Positions 33,355 through 45,035 of a stretch of 45,100 bases of DNA are shown here, piece after piece; position 1 is the stretch's first letter, and every line of letters starts with the position of its first letter. The notes beneath the pieces are model-generated. The model made no database searches and was not told the origin of the DNA. It saw only the letters and a program-made list of their open reading frames with translations. Source of the stretch: Actinidia chinensis (taxonomy: Eukaryota; Streptophyta; Magnoliopsida; Ericales; Actinidiaceae); the NCBI GenBank assembly GCA_009663005.1, contig CM018895.1:25021749-25066848 (forward strand), in the 5' to 3' direction. A program made the position numbers and the translations under genes.

Positions 33355-33553
33355 TCAGGGCAAGAGTCTCAGTAACATTTCCCTCTGTCCTCCTCCTCTT
33401 CTCCCTCTTCTCTCTCTCCTCATCCTCCCTCTTCTTGCTTGCAGCACCATTTCCATCAAACCTTCTTTCCTCCTCTCTCTCCTCCTTCCTCCTCCTCCTC
33501 CTCTTTCTCCTCCCTATTCACTGCATTTCCTCTCTCTTTCTTGTCACTAAAAA

Positions 33554-34650
33554 ATGGCACAAGTCAACTATGCAAATGTCCATTCATTTCTGCTGGAGGG
33601 AAATACTCCCTACTACTGGGCCATGGGATTTGTTATTGGCATTGCTACTGTTATAGGAGGGCTCTATTTCACTAAAGTTGGTAAGAAGCATCTCCGTAGT
33701 TATTGGTCTATTGCAGTTGGTACCGTTGCCGTCGCTATACTGTGTGCTCTTGTAATGGCACAAAAACACCGACAACAATGTTGGAGATGGATTGCAGAGG
33801 CCCCTGGCCTCGCGAAACCATCCAAGCTAGTTATATTTTGTATCCGTAATTCAGTTTGTTACATTGGAGATTATCCGTACGGGATCATATGCTTCTGGTG
33901 GCTTCCTTCTGTTCTCTTGGACTTCTTCCACTGCTTCCGGCACGATTTGAGACTCGGACATTTTTTTTATCAGTGGGCAATAATCACATCTGTCGTGAAT
34001 TCGGCCTAGGGGGTTGACTTTGGGTAGTCTTAGTTGGTTGGAATCGTAATATTTATGATTGACGAAAACGTGCTTGAAAAAGAGTCACATCCCCGTGCTG
34101 CCATAGAGATGGAGGTTGAGAGGATGTGGAGCTTAAAATCCAAGCACCCCCTCAATCGGAGTCGCAATCCCCACCGCCTCCATAGAGATGGGGGAGGGAT
34201 GAGAATGTTGAGCTTGAAATCCAGCACCTCAATCGGAGTCGCCATAGAGACGAGATTCGGATGATGTAAGTTTTAATTAAACCCTGTTTAAACTCACAGG
34301 ACTAGCGTTTGAAATGATTTTTAGATAACTCCCGTTTTAAACCCAAAACTAACTGGGGTTTAGCCAAAGAAGTACATGTTCCTATCTTTGATGCACGGCA
34401 ATCTAAATTTTGACTTTCATGAATTGGATCTGTGTACATTGCATATCATTTTAATGCAAGTACAAAAAACTTTGCCTATTCTTTTTCTACATCCGGAAGA
34501 AGGGGGGTTTTTCTAGTTTTTGTACTTGCTATTCCCCATGCAACGAATATCCTGGCATGCCCTTGGCATATTTATTACGCGTCTAAACTAGGTTCTAAAT
34601 TTCCTTTCTTGCACTTTCTGCAGCACATTGGCTTCGGTACTTCTTTTTGA
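33554..34650 (+). pseudogene. Array copy 2: unknown four-helix membrane protein, best N-terminal half
   Basis: I do not recognise this family. The start AAAAAATGGC is conserved in all copies. The first 84 residues read cleanly: MAQVNYANVHSFLLEGNTP, helix 1 about 22-39 (WAMGFVIGIATVIGGLYF), a basic loop (KVGKKHLRS), helix 2 about 50-69 (YWSIAVGTVAVAILCALVMA), then QKHRQQCWRWIAEAP. Compared with copies 4 and 6, single-base indels then break the frame through helices 3 and 4. Exon 1 ends at 34265 before GTAAGT, the intron is 34266-34623, and exon 2 (34624-34650) adds HIGFGTSF and a stop. The N-terminus lacks a cleavable signal peptide. Nothing suggests an enzymatic motif. Confidence 0.65.
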
Positions 34651-35695
34651 CTAAAGGGTTCGGATCGGATGACTAACTTTTTAGTAATGAAACACGCCCA
34701 TAATTCGGAGTTATAGATTGTCAAGCTTTTTTGTTCTGTCACTGTTTTTAGTTTTTTTGGTTCTATTCGTATGGGAAGTTTTCAGTTAAAGTTTCTTGAG
34801 CTCATTCTGTAATGTTGATTTGAGATTTTTCAACATGCCAATTAGTTAATTATGTTCACTTGGAAGTGAGTCTCATTTCATGTCTTTCGTTGAATTTTTA
34901 TGGGAATGCTAATGGTATTTAGGCATTTTTTAAATATGGCATGGATTTCCTGCCCTGCCTGTGCCTGTGTGGTGTCGCAAGTTTGCTTTGCCCATCGTGT
35001 ACCGTACCACCCCCCCCCAAGACCGCTAGCGTACGCGTGAACATGTAGTCTTGCAAAAAACTATTAGAAATGAAAGCAATCTTCTCTTTTTCTTTCTTTC
35101 TCTCTTTCTTTCTCCGGCGGAACGACCACTGCATCGCAGCAGTCACCCAAAAGAACTCTAAATCACCTACTATTTTTTTAAATATCCCCATTCATTCGCA
35201 CAAGACGAAACCACAAGCACAAGGAACGAACCAAAAAATGCTAATACCATAAAATATTTAAAAAACACATGATATTAAAAATAAATTAAGATTAAAATCA
35301 GTCGAACTTTTAATAAACAATTGGTGTAGAGTAGTGTATTTATTTTTTTTTAATTAATGAGTGTATTTTTTGTTTTTCGTTTCCTTGTTGCTTTGTGATT
35401 TCGTCTTGTGCAAGGGGCGCAAAAACAGAAAAGAAATAAAGCCGAGGATTTTCACCCAGTGCACATATTACAGACACACCCCCACACCCCTATACTTACT
35501 GAGCCCCCCAAACCCAGCAATTGCACACCTTAAAGTCCTACACCATTGTTCAAAAAATAAAAAATGGGACTAAGCCGGCCCACCCGCCCACCAAGATTGA
35601 ACCTGAGTGCAAAGCCCATCCAAACCTTGTCCGTGATCCTTGAAATTTTGATTAGGACAAGCTTGCCCAGGCGACCCAAATTAGGACAGAGGGTC
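34651..35695 (+). repeat. Spacer of unit 2
   Basis: Non-coding sequence repeated in other units, with landmarks TGCCTGTGCCTGTGTGG, a C-run, the GACC...GGTC hairpin (35124-35144), CACCCAGTGCACATATTACAG and AATTGCACACC. Short reading frames here are not conserved between units. Confidence 0.7.
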
Positions 35696-36008
35696 CATAG
35701 AACATTCACATACAAGGAGTTTTCTTTTCCCAACTAAGGTCGCGTAAGTAGGAGCGTACAGGTCGCTTTGTTTCCAAAGAGGAGCGTACATGTCGTGCAT
35801 CGTCTATATATTTCGGCAAGAGTCTCAGTAACATTTCCTCTGTCCTCCTCCTCTTCCTCCCTCTTCTCTCTCTCCTCATCCCTCCCTCCCCTCTTCTTCT
35901 TTCAGCACCATTTCCATCAAACCTTTTTTTTTCCTCCTCCTCCTCCTCTTCTCCTCTCCTCCCCATTTCACTACATGGCATTTCCCTCTCCGTTCCTGTC
36001 ACTAAAAA

Positions 36009-37209
36009 ATGGCACAAGTCAACTATGCAATTTCCATTATCTTTCTGTCTTGAGGGAACATACTCCCTACTACTAGGCCATGGGATTTGGTTTATTGGCA
36101 TTGCTATTACCTGTTATAGGAGGATCTATTTCATTACAGTTGGTGTAAGAAGCATCTCCGTAGCTATTGTCCTATTGCCAGTTGGGACCCTGTTGTCGTC
36201 GCTATAACTGTGTGCGCTGTGAATGGCACAAAAACATACCCGGAGCTAACAATGTTCGAGATGATTGCCGAGGGCCCCCACCTCCTCGGCGAAAACCATC
36301 CAAGCTAGTATATTTTGATAATAGTAATTCTAGTTTGTTACATTTGAGATGTGATCCGTAATCCCGGGATTATATGGCTTCATGGTGGGCTTCCTCCTTC
36401 GTTCTCTTGGCCTTATTCCAATTCCACTACTACCGGGAACGATTTGAGGACTCGTAATTTTGTTATAAGTTGGGCAATAAGCATACATCTGTCCGTGAAA
36501 CTCGGCTAGGGGGTTTGGACTTGGGTAGTCTTAATTGGTTGTACGTTAATTCATTTATTTGCGACCGTGCTTGCAAAAGAGTCGCAATCCCCGCTGCTCC
36601 CACGCTGCTGCCTCTTACAGAGATGAGATTGATGAGGAGGTGGAGCTTTGAATCCAAGCACCATCTCAAATCAAAAAAAGTCGCTAATCCCCCCCAACCG
36701 CCTCCATAGAGATGGGGAGGGATGAGAATGTTGAGCTTGAAAGCCAGCACCCTCAAACGGAGTCGCCATAGAGAACGAGGAGTCGGATGATTAAGTTTAA
36801 CCCTTTTTTAAATCCTCATCGCGACTATCGATTGAAATAGTTTAATCCTGGGTTTACCCAAAACTAACTATAACTGTGTGTTTAGCCAACTGAATACATT
36901 GGGTAACATATCTTTGCTGCAACTGCAGAAAATCTTAATTGACTTTCATGATTGGATCGGGTCATTGCATATACATTTTAATGCAAGTACAAACAACTTG
37001 CCTTTCTCCCTCAATCGAGAAGCTCTAGTTTTGCACTGGCAATTATTCCCAATGCCCGAATCTCTTTGCATGTTGCCCTTGCATATTATTACCAGTCTTT
37101 AATCTTCACTCTTGTTACTCTTACAGTCCCCCACTGCGCTTGGCCTTCTCTTTTCTTGTAATCCATTCTTAACGTTCTGCAAAGCACATTGGCTTCGGTA
37201 CTCTTTTGA
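36009..37209 (+). pseudogene. Array copy 3, early nonsense codon and many indels
   Basis: Starts MAQVNYA but the helix-1 Trp22 codon TGG is TAG (CTACTAGGCC). Numerous 1-2 base insertions and losses follow, for example around 36095-36250. The splice donor seen in copies 2 and 4 (GATGATGTAAG) has lost its G here (GATGATTAAG). The last-exon sequence CACATTGGCTTCGGTAC is present from 37185. TATATAT lies at 35805-35811 upstream. Confidence 0.7.
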
Positions 37210-38239
37210 CTAAAAGGGTTTCGGATTCGATGACTAACCTTTTTAGTATAACATGCCCACAATTTCGGAGTTAATAGATTGTCAATCAAGCTTTTTGTTC
37301 TGTCAGACGGGTTTGTTTTACGTTTTTTGGTTCTATTATTCGTGATGGGTAAGTGTTTCAAGTTAATTTCTTTGAGTTCATTCCGTACTGTTGATTTGAG
37401 AGATTTTTTATGCAATTATTATTTGTTTCCGTTTCGGAATTGAGTCCTCATTTCATGTCCTGCGTTGAATTTTTTATCCTGATTATGGTATTAGCATTTT
37501 TAATATTGGCATGGGATTTCGCCCCTGCCTGTGCCGTTTGTGTGTGTCGCCAAGGTTTGCTTTGCCTCGTCTGTACCGTACCACCCTCCCAATACCGTCT
37601 AGCTGTATCACGCGTGAAACATCGGCTTGCAAAAACATATTGGAAATGAAAAGCATCTCTCTTTCTTTCTCCGGGCGGAACGACCACTGCATCGCAGCAG
37701 GTCATCCAAAAGAACTCTAAAATAACCTACTGTTTTTTGTCCCCATTCATTCGCACAAGACGAAACCACAAGCACAAGGAACGAACCAAAAATGCTAATA
37801 CCATAAAATATTTGAAAACACATGAAATATTTGAAAATAAATTTAAGATTAAATCAGTCAAAACTTTAATAAACAATGGGTGTAGAGTAGTGTAATTTAT
37901 TTATTTTTTAATTAATGGGTGTATTTTTGTTTCGTTCCTTGTGGTTGTGATTTCGTCTTGTGCGAATAGGGGCCAAAAACAAAAAGAAAGAAAGCCGAGG
38001 ATTTTCACCCAGTGCACATATTACAGTCACACCCCCACACCCCTATACTTACTAAGCCCCCCAAACCCAGCAATTGCACACCTTAAAGTCCTACACCATT
38101 GTTCAAAAAATAAAAAATGGGACTAAGCCGGCCCACACGCCCACAAGATTGAACCTGAGTGCAAGCCCATCCAAACCTGGGTCCTGAGCCTTGAAATTTT
38201 GAATAGGGACGCTTGCCCGACCAAATTAGGACAGAGGAT
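37210..38239 (+). repeat. Spacer of unit 3
   Basis: Same landmarks as the unit 2 spacer, with the hairpin at 37682-37703. No conserved reading frame. Confidence 0.7.
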
Positions 38240-38550
38240 CCCAATTGGAAATATTCACAATAAAAGGGAGTTTTCTTTTTCCAAAGAGGTGCGAAGAGGA
38301 GGTCAGGGTCTCTTTTTCCAAAGGGTGCGTACAAGGTAGTGCATCGTCTAATATATTCAGGGCAAGAGTCTCAGTAACATTTCCCTCTGTCCTCTCCTTT
38401 CTCAATCTTCTCTCTTCTCATCCTCCCTCTTCTTGCTTGCAGCACCATTTCCATCAAACCTTCTTTCCTCCTCTCTCACCTCCTCCTCCTCCTCCTCCTC
38501 CTTCTCCTCCCTATTCACTGCATTTCCTCTCTCTTTCTTGTCACTAAAAA

Positions 38551-39620
38551 ATGGCACAAGTCAAACTATGGCAATGTCCATTCATTCTGCTGGAGGGAAA
38601 TACTCCTACTACTCGGCCATGGGATTTGTTATTGCATTGCTATGTTAGGCGGGCTCTATTTCACTAAAGTTGTAAAGAAGCATCTCAGTCGTTAGTGGTC
38701 TATTGCAGTTGGTACCTTTGCCGTCGCTTACTGTGGCTGTTGTAATGGCACCAAAACACCGACAACAATGTGGAGATGGGATTTGAAGAGGGCCACGGCC
38801 TGGGCGAAAACCATCCAAGCTGTATTATTTGATAATAGTAATTTCTAGGTGTTACATTGGAGATGTTCGTAATCGGGATCATATGCTTCATGGTGGCTTC
38901 CTTCTGTTCTCTTGGACTTCATCCACTGCTCCGGAACGATTTGAGACTCGTAAATTTTTTTATAAGTGGGGCAATAAGCACATCTGTCGTGAAATTCGGC
39001 CTAGGGGGTTGGACTTGGGTAGTCTTAGTTGGTTGTATCGTAATAATTTATTTGCGAAACGTGCTTGAAAAAAGAGTCGCAATCCCCGCTGCTGCCATAG
39101 AGATGAGGATTGATGAGGATGTGGAGCTTGAAATCCAAGCACCTCAAATCGGAGTCGCAATCCCCACCGCCTCCATAGAGATGGGGAGGGATGAGAATGT
39201 TGAGCTTGAAATCCAAGCACCTCAAATCGGAGTCGCCATAGAGAACGAGGAGTCGGATGATGTAAGTTTTAACCCTGTTTAAACTCACAGAGACTAGCGT
39301 TGAAATAGTTTAATCCTGTTTTACCCAAAACTAACTGGGGTTTAGCCAAAGGAATACATGTATACATATCTTTGATGCAACTGCAAAATCTAATTGACTT
39401 GACCATCATGGATCTGTTAAATTGCATATACATTTAATATAAGTACAAAACAATTTGCCTATTCTCCACAGCGAGAAGAGTCTAGTTTGTACTGGCTATT
39501 CGCACATGCTACGAATATCCGGCATACCCTTGCATATTTATTACCGTCTAAACGTGAGTACTAAATTTCTTTCTTGAACTTTCTGCAGGACATTGGCTTC
39601 GGTATCTTTTTGCTAAAAAA
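38551..39620 (+). pseudogene. Array copy 4, best C-terminal half
   Basis: The N-terminal part has frame-breaking indels (an extra A after AAGTC, losses in helix 1). From 38869 the frame is clean: helix 3 VIGIICFMVASFCSLGLHPL, a short loop, GAISTSVVKFG, helix 4 GGWTWVVLVGCIVIIYL, then an acidic tail. The tail has a 26-residue (78-base) repeat: VAIPAAAIEMRIDEDVELEI and VAIPTASIEMGRDENVELEI, each followed by QAPQIG, then VAIENEESDD. The repeat period is seen at 39074, 39152 and 39230. Exon 1 ends at 39261 (GTAAGT) and exon 2 begins at 39589 (DIGFG), where the usual stop is lost by an indel. The predicted whole protein is about 250 residues. Confidence 0.65.
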
Positions 39621-40648
39621 GGGTTTGGATCGGATGACTACTTTTTATATGAACCATGCCCAATTAATTTTTTATTTTTATATTTTTTTTGGATGTATAG
39701 ATTGTCAAGCTTTTTGTTCTGTCACTGTTTTTAGTTTTTTTGGTTCTATTCGGTAATGGAAGTTTTCAAGTTGTAAAGTTTCTGGAGTTCATTCCGTAAT
39801 GTTGAATTTGAATTTTTCATGAATAGTTAATTATGTTCACTTGATGAGTCCATTCATGTCCTCGTTGAATTTTATGCTGAGTTGTTTAGCATTTTTAACT
39901 ATATGGCAATGTGTGGGATTTCTGCCCTGCCTGTGCCTGTGTGGTGTCTCCAAGTTTGCTTTTGGGCCTATCTGTAACCGTACCACCCCACCCCCAGAAC
40001 GCTAGCTTACGCGTGAACATGTTCTCTTCTTGAAAAAATATATTGAAATGAAAGCATCTTCTCTTTCTTCTCCGGGCGGAACGACCACTGCATCGCAGTC
40101 AGTCATCCAAATAACTCTAAAATAACCTATTGTTTTTTTGTCCCCATTTCATTCCCACAAGACGAAACCACAAGCACAGGAAACCGAACCAAAAATGCTA
40201 ATAACATAAAATAATTATGAAAACATCATGAATATTTGAAATAAATTTAAAGATTAAATCCAGTCTAAACTTTAATGAACACTGGGTGTAGAGTGTGTAA
40301 TTTATTTATTTTTTGATTAAGGAGTGTATTTTTGTTCGTTCCTTGTGCTTTTAAATTTCCTCTTGTGCGAATAGGGCCAAACAGAAAAGAAATAAAGCTG
40401 ATGAATTTTCAACCCAGTTCACATATTACAGTCACACCCCCCCCACACCCCTATACTTACTAAACCCCCCCAAAAACCCACCCAGCAATTGCAACACCTT
40501 AAAGTCCTACACCTTGTTTCCAAAATAAAAAATGTACTAAAGCCGCCCACCAAGTTAGAACCTGAGTGCAAGCCCATCCAAACCTTGTCCTTGAACCTTT
40601 GAAAATTTTGATTAGGACGCTTGCCCCGACCCAATTTGGACAGAGGAA
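39621..40648 (+). repeat. Spacer of unit 4
   Basis: Same landmarks as other spacers, noisier in sequence. The hairpin is at 40083-40103 with one changed base. No conserved reading frame. Confidence 0.65.
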
Positions 40649-40977
40649 TCCAATTAGAAACATCACAATACAAGGGAGTTTTCTTTCTTTTTTTTCCCAA
40701 AAGGTGCGTAAGAGGAGCGTACCTGGTCTCTTTTTTCCAAGAGGTGCGTACTTCCGTGCATCGTCTAATATTCAGGGCAAGATCTCAGTAACATTTTCCT
40801 TCCTCTGTCCTTCTTTCTTCTCCTCTTCGTCCCTCTTCTTCTCTCTCCTCATCCCTCCGTCTTCGTGCTTGCAGGCACCATTAATTTCCATCAACCTTTT
40901 TTTTTCCTCTCTCTCTCCTCTTCCCTCCTTCTCCTCCCTATTCCTACCTTTCCTACTCTCTTTCTTGTCACTAAAAA

Positions 40978-41230
40978 ATGGCACAAGTCAACTATGCAAA
41001 TGTCCATTCATTTCTGCTAGAGGGAAATACTCCCTACTACTAGGCCATGGGATTTGTTATTGGCATTGCTACTGTTATAGGAGGGCTCTATTTCATTAAA
41101 GTTGGTAAGAAGCATCTCCGTAGTTATTGGTCTATTGCAGTTGGTACCGTTGCCGTCGCTATACTGTGTGCTCTTGTAATGGCACAAAAACACCGACAAC
41201 AATGTTGGAGATGGATTGCAGAGGCCCCGG
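40978..41230 (+). pseudogene. Array copy 5, truncated and fused to the promoter of copy 6
   Basis: The frame from the ATG has the same Trp22 to TAG change as copy 3; otherwise the first 84 codons match copy 2 almost exactly. After IAEAPA, at about 41230, the gene is joined directly to ACAAGGGAGTTTTC, the start of the next unit's promoter. About 1.9 kb (second half of the gene plus spacer) is missing. The last two bases before the join (CA) are shared by both parent sequences. Confidence 0.8.
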
Positions 41231-41542
41231 CAATACAAGGGAGTTTTCTTTTTTCCAAAGAGGTGCGTAAGAGGAGCGTACAGGGTCTCTTTTTTCCAAA
41301 GAGGTGCGTACAGTTCCGTTCATCGCTATATAATTCATCAGGGCAAGAGTCTCAGTAAACTTTCCCTCTGTCCTCCTCCTTTTCTTCTCAATCTTCTCTC
41401 TCTCCTCATCCTCCCTCTCTTGTCTTGTCAGCAGCCATTTCCTCAAACCTTCTTTTCCTCACTTCTCTTCTCTCCTCCTCCTCCTCCTCTCCCTCCTCCT
41501 CCCTATTCACTGTCTTTCCTCCTCTCTTTTCTTGTCTAAAAA

Positions 41543-42666
41543 ATGGCCAGTCCAACTATGCAAATGTCCTTCATTCTCTGGAGGGAAATACTCCACTACT
41601 ACTACTGGGCCAGGGATTGTTATTGGCAATTTTGCTAACTGTTATAAGGAGGGCTCTATTTCACTAAAGTTGGTAGAAGCAGTCTCCTTCTCCGTAGTTA
41701 TTGGTCTATTGCAGTGTACCCGTTGCCGTCGCTATAACTGTGGTGCTCTTTATGGCACAAAAAACACCAAAGAAAAAAAAACCGAGAACAATGTTGGAGA
41801 TGTAATTGCAGAGGCCCCAGCCTCCGGCGAAAACATCCCAAGCTATTATTATTTTGGATATAGTAATTCTAGTTTGTTAATTGGAGATTGGGTATCTGTA
41901 ATCGGGATCATATGCTTCATGGTGGCTTCCTTCTGTTCTCTTGGACTTCTTCCACTGCTCCGGAACGATTTGAGACTTGTAAATTTTTTTATAAGTGGGG
42001 CAATAAGCACATCTGTCGTGAAATTCGGCCTAGGGGTTGGACTTGGGTAGTCTTAGTTGGTTGTATCGTAATAATTTATTTGCGAAACGTGCTTGAAAAA
42101 AGAGTCGCAATCCTCGCTGCTGCCATAGAGATTAGAATTGATGAGGATGTGGAGCTTGAAATCCAAGCCCTCAAATCGGATTCGCAATCCCCACCGCCCC
42201 AGAGAGTGGGGAGGGATGAGACTGTTGAGCTTGAAATCGCAAGCATCTCAAATCGGAGTGCCCCATAGAGAACGGGAGTCGGATGATTTCAGTTTTAAAC
42301 CCTGTTTAAACTCACAGAGACTAGCGTTGAAATAGTTTAATATGCCTCCTGTTTAAAATTATTACCCAAACTACTCTAACTGTGGTTTAGCCAAAGGAAT
42401 ACATGTTACTATCTTTGATGTCAACTCAAAATTTAATGCCTTCAGGGATTGGATCTGTTACATGCATATCATTTTAATGAAGTACAAACAACTTGCTTAT
42501 TCCTTCCTAAGTCGAGAAGAGGTCTAGTTTTGTACTGGCTATTCGCACATGCACGATTATCCTGGCATGCTCTTGCATCTTTATTACCGTCTAAAACCTT
42601 GTTAGTAAATTCTTCTTTTCTTGTAACTTTCTGGCAGGATCATTTGGCTTCGGTAACTCTTTTTGA
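41543..42666 (+). pseudogene. Array copy 6, full length but frameshifted
   Basis: Carries all parts in order. The N-terminal half has many indels (ATGGCCAGTCCAAC at the start, an ACT insertion before the helix-1 Trp). Helix 3 (VIGIICFMVASFCSLGLLPL), the loop and GAISTSVVKFG read cleanly at 41896-42030. One base is lost near 42033, after which helix 4 reads in a different frame. The acidic repeat is recognisable at 42115-42260. The normal donor is altered (GATGATTTCAG). The exon 2 homologue is at about 42638-42666. Confidence 0.7.
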
Positions 42667-43764
42667 CTAAAAGGGTCGGATCGGATGAACTAACACTTTT
42701 TAGTATGAACATGCCCACAATTCGGAGTTATGATTGTCAAGACTTTTTGTTCTGTCACTGTTTTTAGTTTTTTGGTTCTATTCGGTATGGACGTTTTTCA
42801 AGTTAAAGTTTCTGAAGTTCATTCCGTAATGTTGATTTGAGATTTTGTCCATGGCATTAGTTATGATGTTTTCACTTGGAATTGAGTCTCATTTCATGTC
42901 CTCATTGAATTTTTTATCATGATTATGGTATTAGCATTTTTAATTAGGGCACATGGGATTCCTGGCCCTAGCCTGTGCCTGTGTGGTGTCTCCAAGTTTG
43001 CTTTGCCCTATCTATAACGTAACCCCCCTATGACTTACTAAAGCCCCCTCTAACCCAACAATGCACACCTTAAAAGTCCTACAGGACCAGTGTTCAAAAA
43101 ATAAAAAATGGGACTAAGATAATCCACAGCCCACCCGCTGATGTAGCGGACACTTACACGAAACCAATAAAACCGTTGATTCCGACGAATACCGTTCTTC
43201 CCTCAACCTTGATTCAATCGAATACCAGATAAAGAGGCATCAAACGGCTCGGTTGATTCGCAAGATAACAACCGATTAGAAAAACGGCATAAATAATATT
43301 CATCTCCAAAACTACTGAAACTCTAAAGAAGTAGAGTATAAATATGGTTCACAAAACCCTAGGGGCCCGGGACAAACCGGGTTAAAGAATAATTAATTAA
43401 CGAAACCTTAAGAAACAAGCCCAAAACATGTCCCAAATACCTAACGTACCAAAAATAATACTTAGAAGCGTTTTTTTTTCACATTTGCCCATGGTCTTCG
43501 TCTTGGTGTCGAGAGCTTTCCCAACGATATATTAGAATAGAAAAAACGTAGTAACGGCAGCAAAAGTTTATGGCCGTTAAAGTTACCCGGCCACATCGAG
43601 CATAACGACGGCCCTGGGTCTCCAAGTAATCTTCAGCCTTGCTATCTGCATCACCCGCCCACCAAGATTGAACCTGAGTCCAAAGCCCATCCAAACTTTG
43701 TCCTTGAGCCTTGGAAATCTTGAATTAGGACAGCTTGCCCCGACCCAAATTAGGACAGAGGATC
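42667..43764 (+). repeat. Spacer of unit 6, shortened and interrupted
   Basis: Near 43020-43030 the sequence jumps from the TGTGTGGTGTC landmark to CCCCTATGACTTACTAAAG. About 0.45 kb that includes the conserved hairpin is therefore missing. The LTR at 43139-43653 sits in the remaining part. Confidence 0.7.
43139..43653. mobile_element. Solo LTR with perfect 5-bp target duplication
   Basis: It begins TGATGTAGCGG and ends CTATCTGCATCA, so the termini are TGATG...CATCA. CCCGC flanks both sides (43134-43138 and 43654-43658) and joining them restores the array spacer CCCACCCGCCCACCAAG. It is 515 bases long with no coding sequence. The minus-strand word GGGAAAGCTCTCGACACC resembles a motif common in plant retrotransposon LTRs. 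Integrase-made 5-bp duplication with TG...CA ends identifies a retroviral-type LTR left by recombination. Confidence 0.8.
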
Positions 43765-44029
43765 CAATTAGAAACATTCAGAATAAAATAGGAGTTTTCT
43801 TTTTTCCAAAGAGGTGCGTACAGGTCGTGCATCGTCTATATATTCCGGACAAGAGTCTCAGTAACATTTCCCTCCGTCCTCCTCCTTTTCTCCCTCTTCT
43901 CTCTCTCCTCCTCCTCCCTCTTCTTGCGTGCAACACCATTTCCATCAAACCTTCTCTCCTCCTCTCTCTCCTCCTCCTCCTCCTACTTCCTATTCACTGC
44001 ATTTCCTCTCTCTTTATTGTCACTAAAAA

Positions 44030-44186
44030 ATGGCACAAGTCAACAATCCAAATGTCCATTCATTTCTGCTGGAGGGAAATACTCCCTACTACTGGGCCAT
44101 GGGATTTGTTATTGGCATTGCTACTGTTATAGGAGGGCTCTATTTCACTAAAGTTGGTAAGAAGCATCTCCGTAGTTATTGGTCTA
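44030..44186 (+). pseudogene. Array copy 7, truncated after residue 52
   Basis: Starts MAQVNNPNVHSFLLEGNTPYY and reads through helix 1 (WAMGFVIGIATVIGGLYF) to HLRSYWS. At 44183-44186 it joins the spacer: GGTCTA is followed by AAATAACC, which in other units lies after AACTCTA. The shared TCTA marks a 4-base microhomology deletion of about 1.4 kb. The upstream TATATAT is intact at 43837-43843, so a short membrane peptide could still be transcribed. Confidence 0.8.
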
Positions 44187-44724
44187 AAATAACCAACTAT
44201 TTTTTGTCCCCATTCATTCACACAAGACGATACCCATACCCACAAGCACCAGGAACGAACCAAAATCTAATACCATAAAATATTTTGAAAACAACATTAA
44301 ATATTTGAAATAATTTAAATTAGATCAGTCGAAACATTTTCAATAAACAATGGGTGTAGATTAGTGTAATTTATTTTTTTAATTAATGAGTGTATTTTGT
44401 TTCGTTCCGTTTGGTTGTGCTTTCTCTTGTTCGAAGAGGGGCCAAAAACAAAAGAGAAAGAAAGCCGACGATTTTCCACCAGTGCCACATATTAAGTCAC
44501 ACAACCCACACCCCATACTTACTAAGCCCACTAACCCCCCCAAACCCAGCAATTGCACACCTTAAAGTCCTACACCATTGTTCAAAAAATAAAAAATGGG
44601 ACTAAGCCGGCCCACCCGCCCACCAAGATTGAACCTGAGTGCAAAGCCCATCCAAACCTTGTCCTTGAGCCTTGAAAATTTTGAATTAGGACAGCTTGCC
44701 CCGACCCAAATTAGGACAGAGGAT
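44187..44724 (+). repeat. Residual spacer of unit 7
   Basis: Only the distal part of the spacer remains after the deletion; the hairpin is absent. It runs through AATTGCACACC and CCCACCCGCCCACCAAG to the promoter of copy 8, showing the sequence that the LTR at 43139 interrupted. Confidence 0.7.
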
Positions 44725-45035
44725 CCAATTAGAAACATTCACAATACAAGGGAGTTTTCTTTTTTCCAAAGAGGTGCGTAAGAGGAGCGTACAGGGTCTC
44801 TTTTTTCCAAAGAGGTGCGTACAGGTCGTGCATCGTCTATATATTCAGGGCAAGAGTCTCAGTAACATTTCCCTCTGTCCTCCTCCTTTTCCTCAATCTC
44901 CTCTTCATCCTCATCATTCCCCTCTTCTTGCTTTCGCACCATTTCCATCCAACTTCTTTCCTCCTCATCTCTCTCCTCCTCCTCTTCTCCTCCCTATTCA
45001 CTGCATTTTCCTCTCTCTTTCTTTGTCACTAAAAA

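Noticed and set aside
33137..33550. 137-residue reading frame upstream of array copy 2
   Set aside because: It runs through the LTR end, promoter and CT-rich leader. The equivalents at other copies differ in frame and sequence, so it is not a conserved protein.
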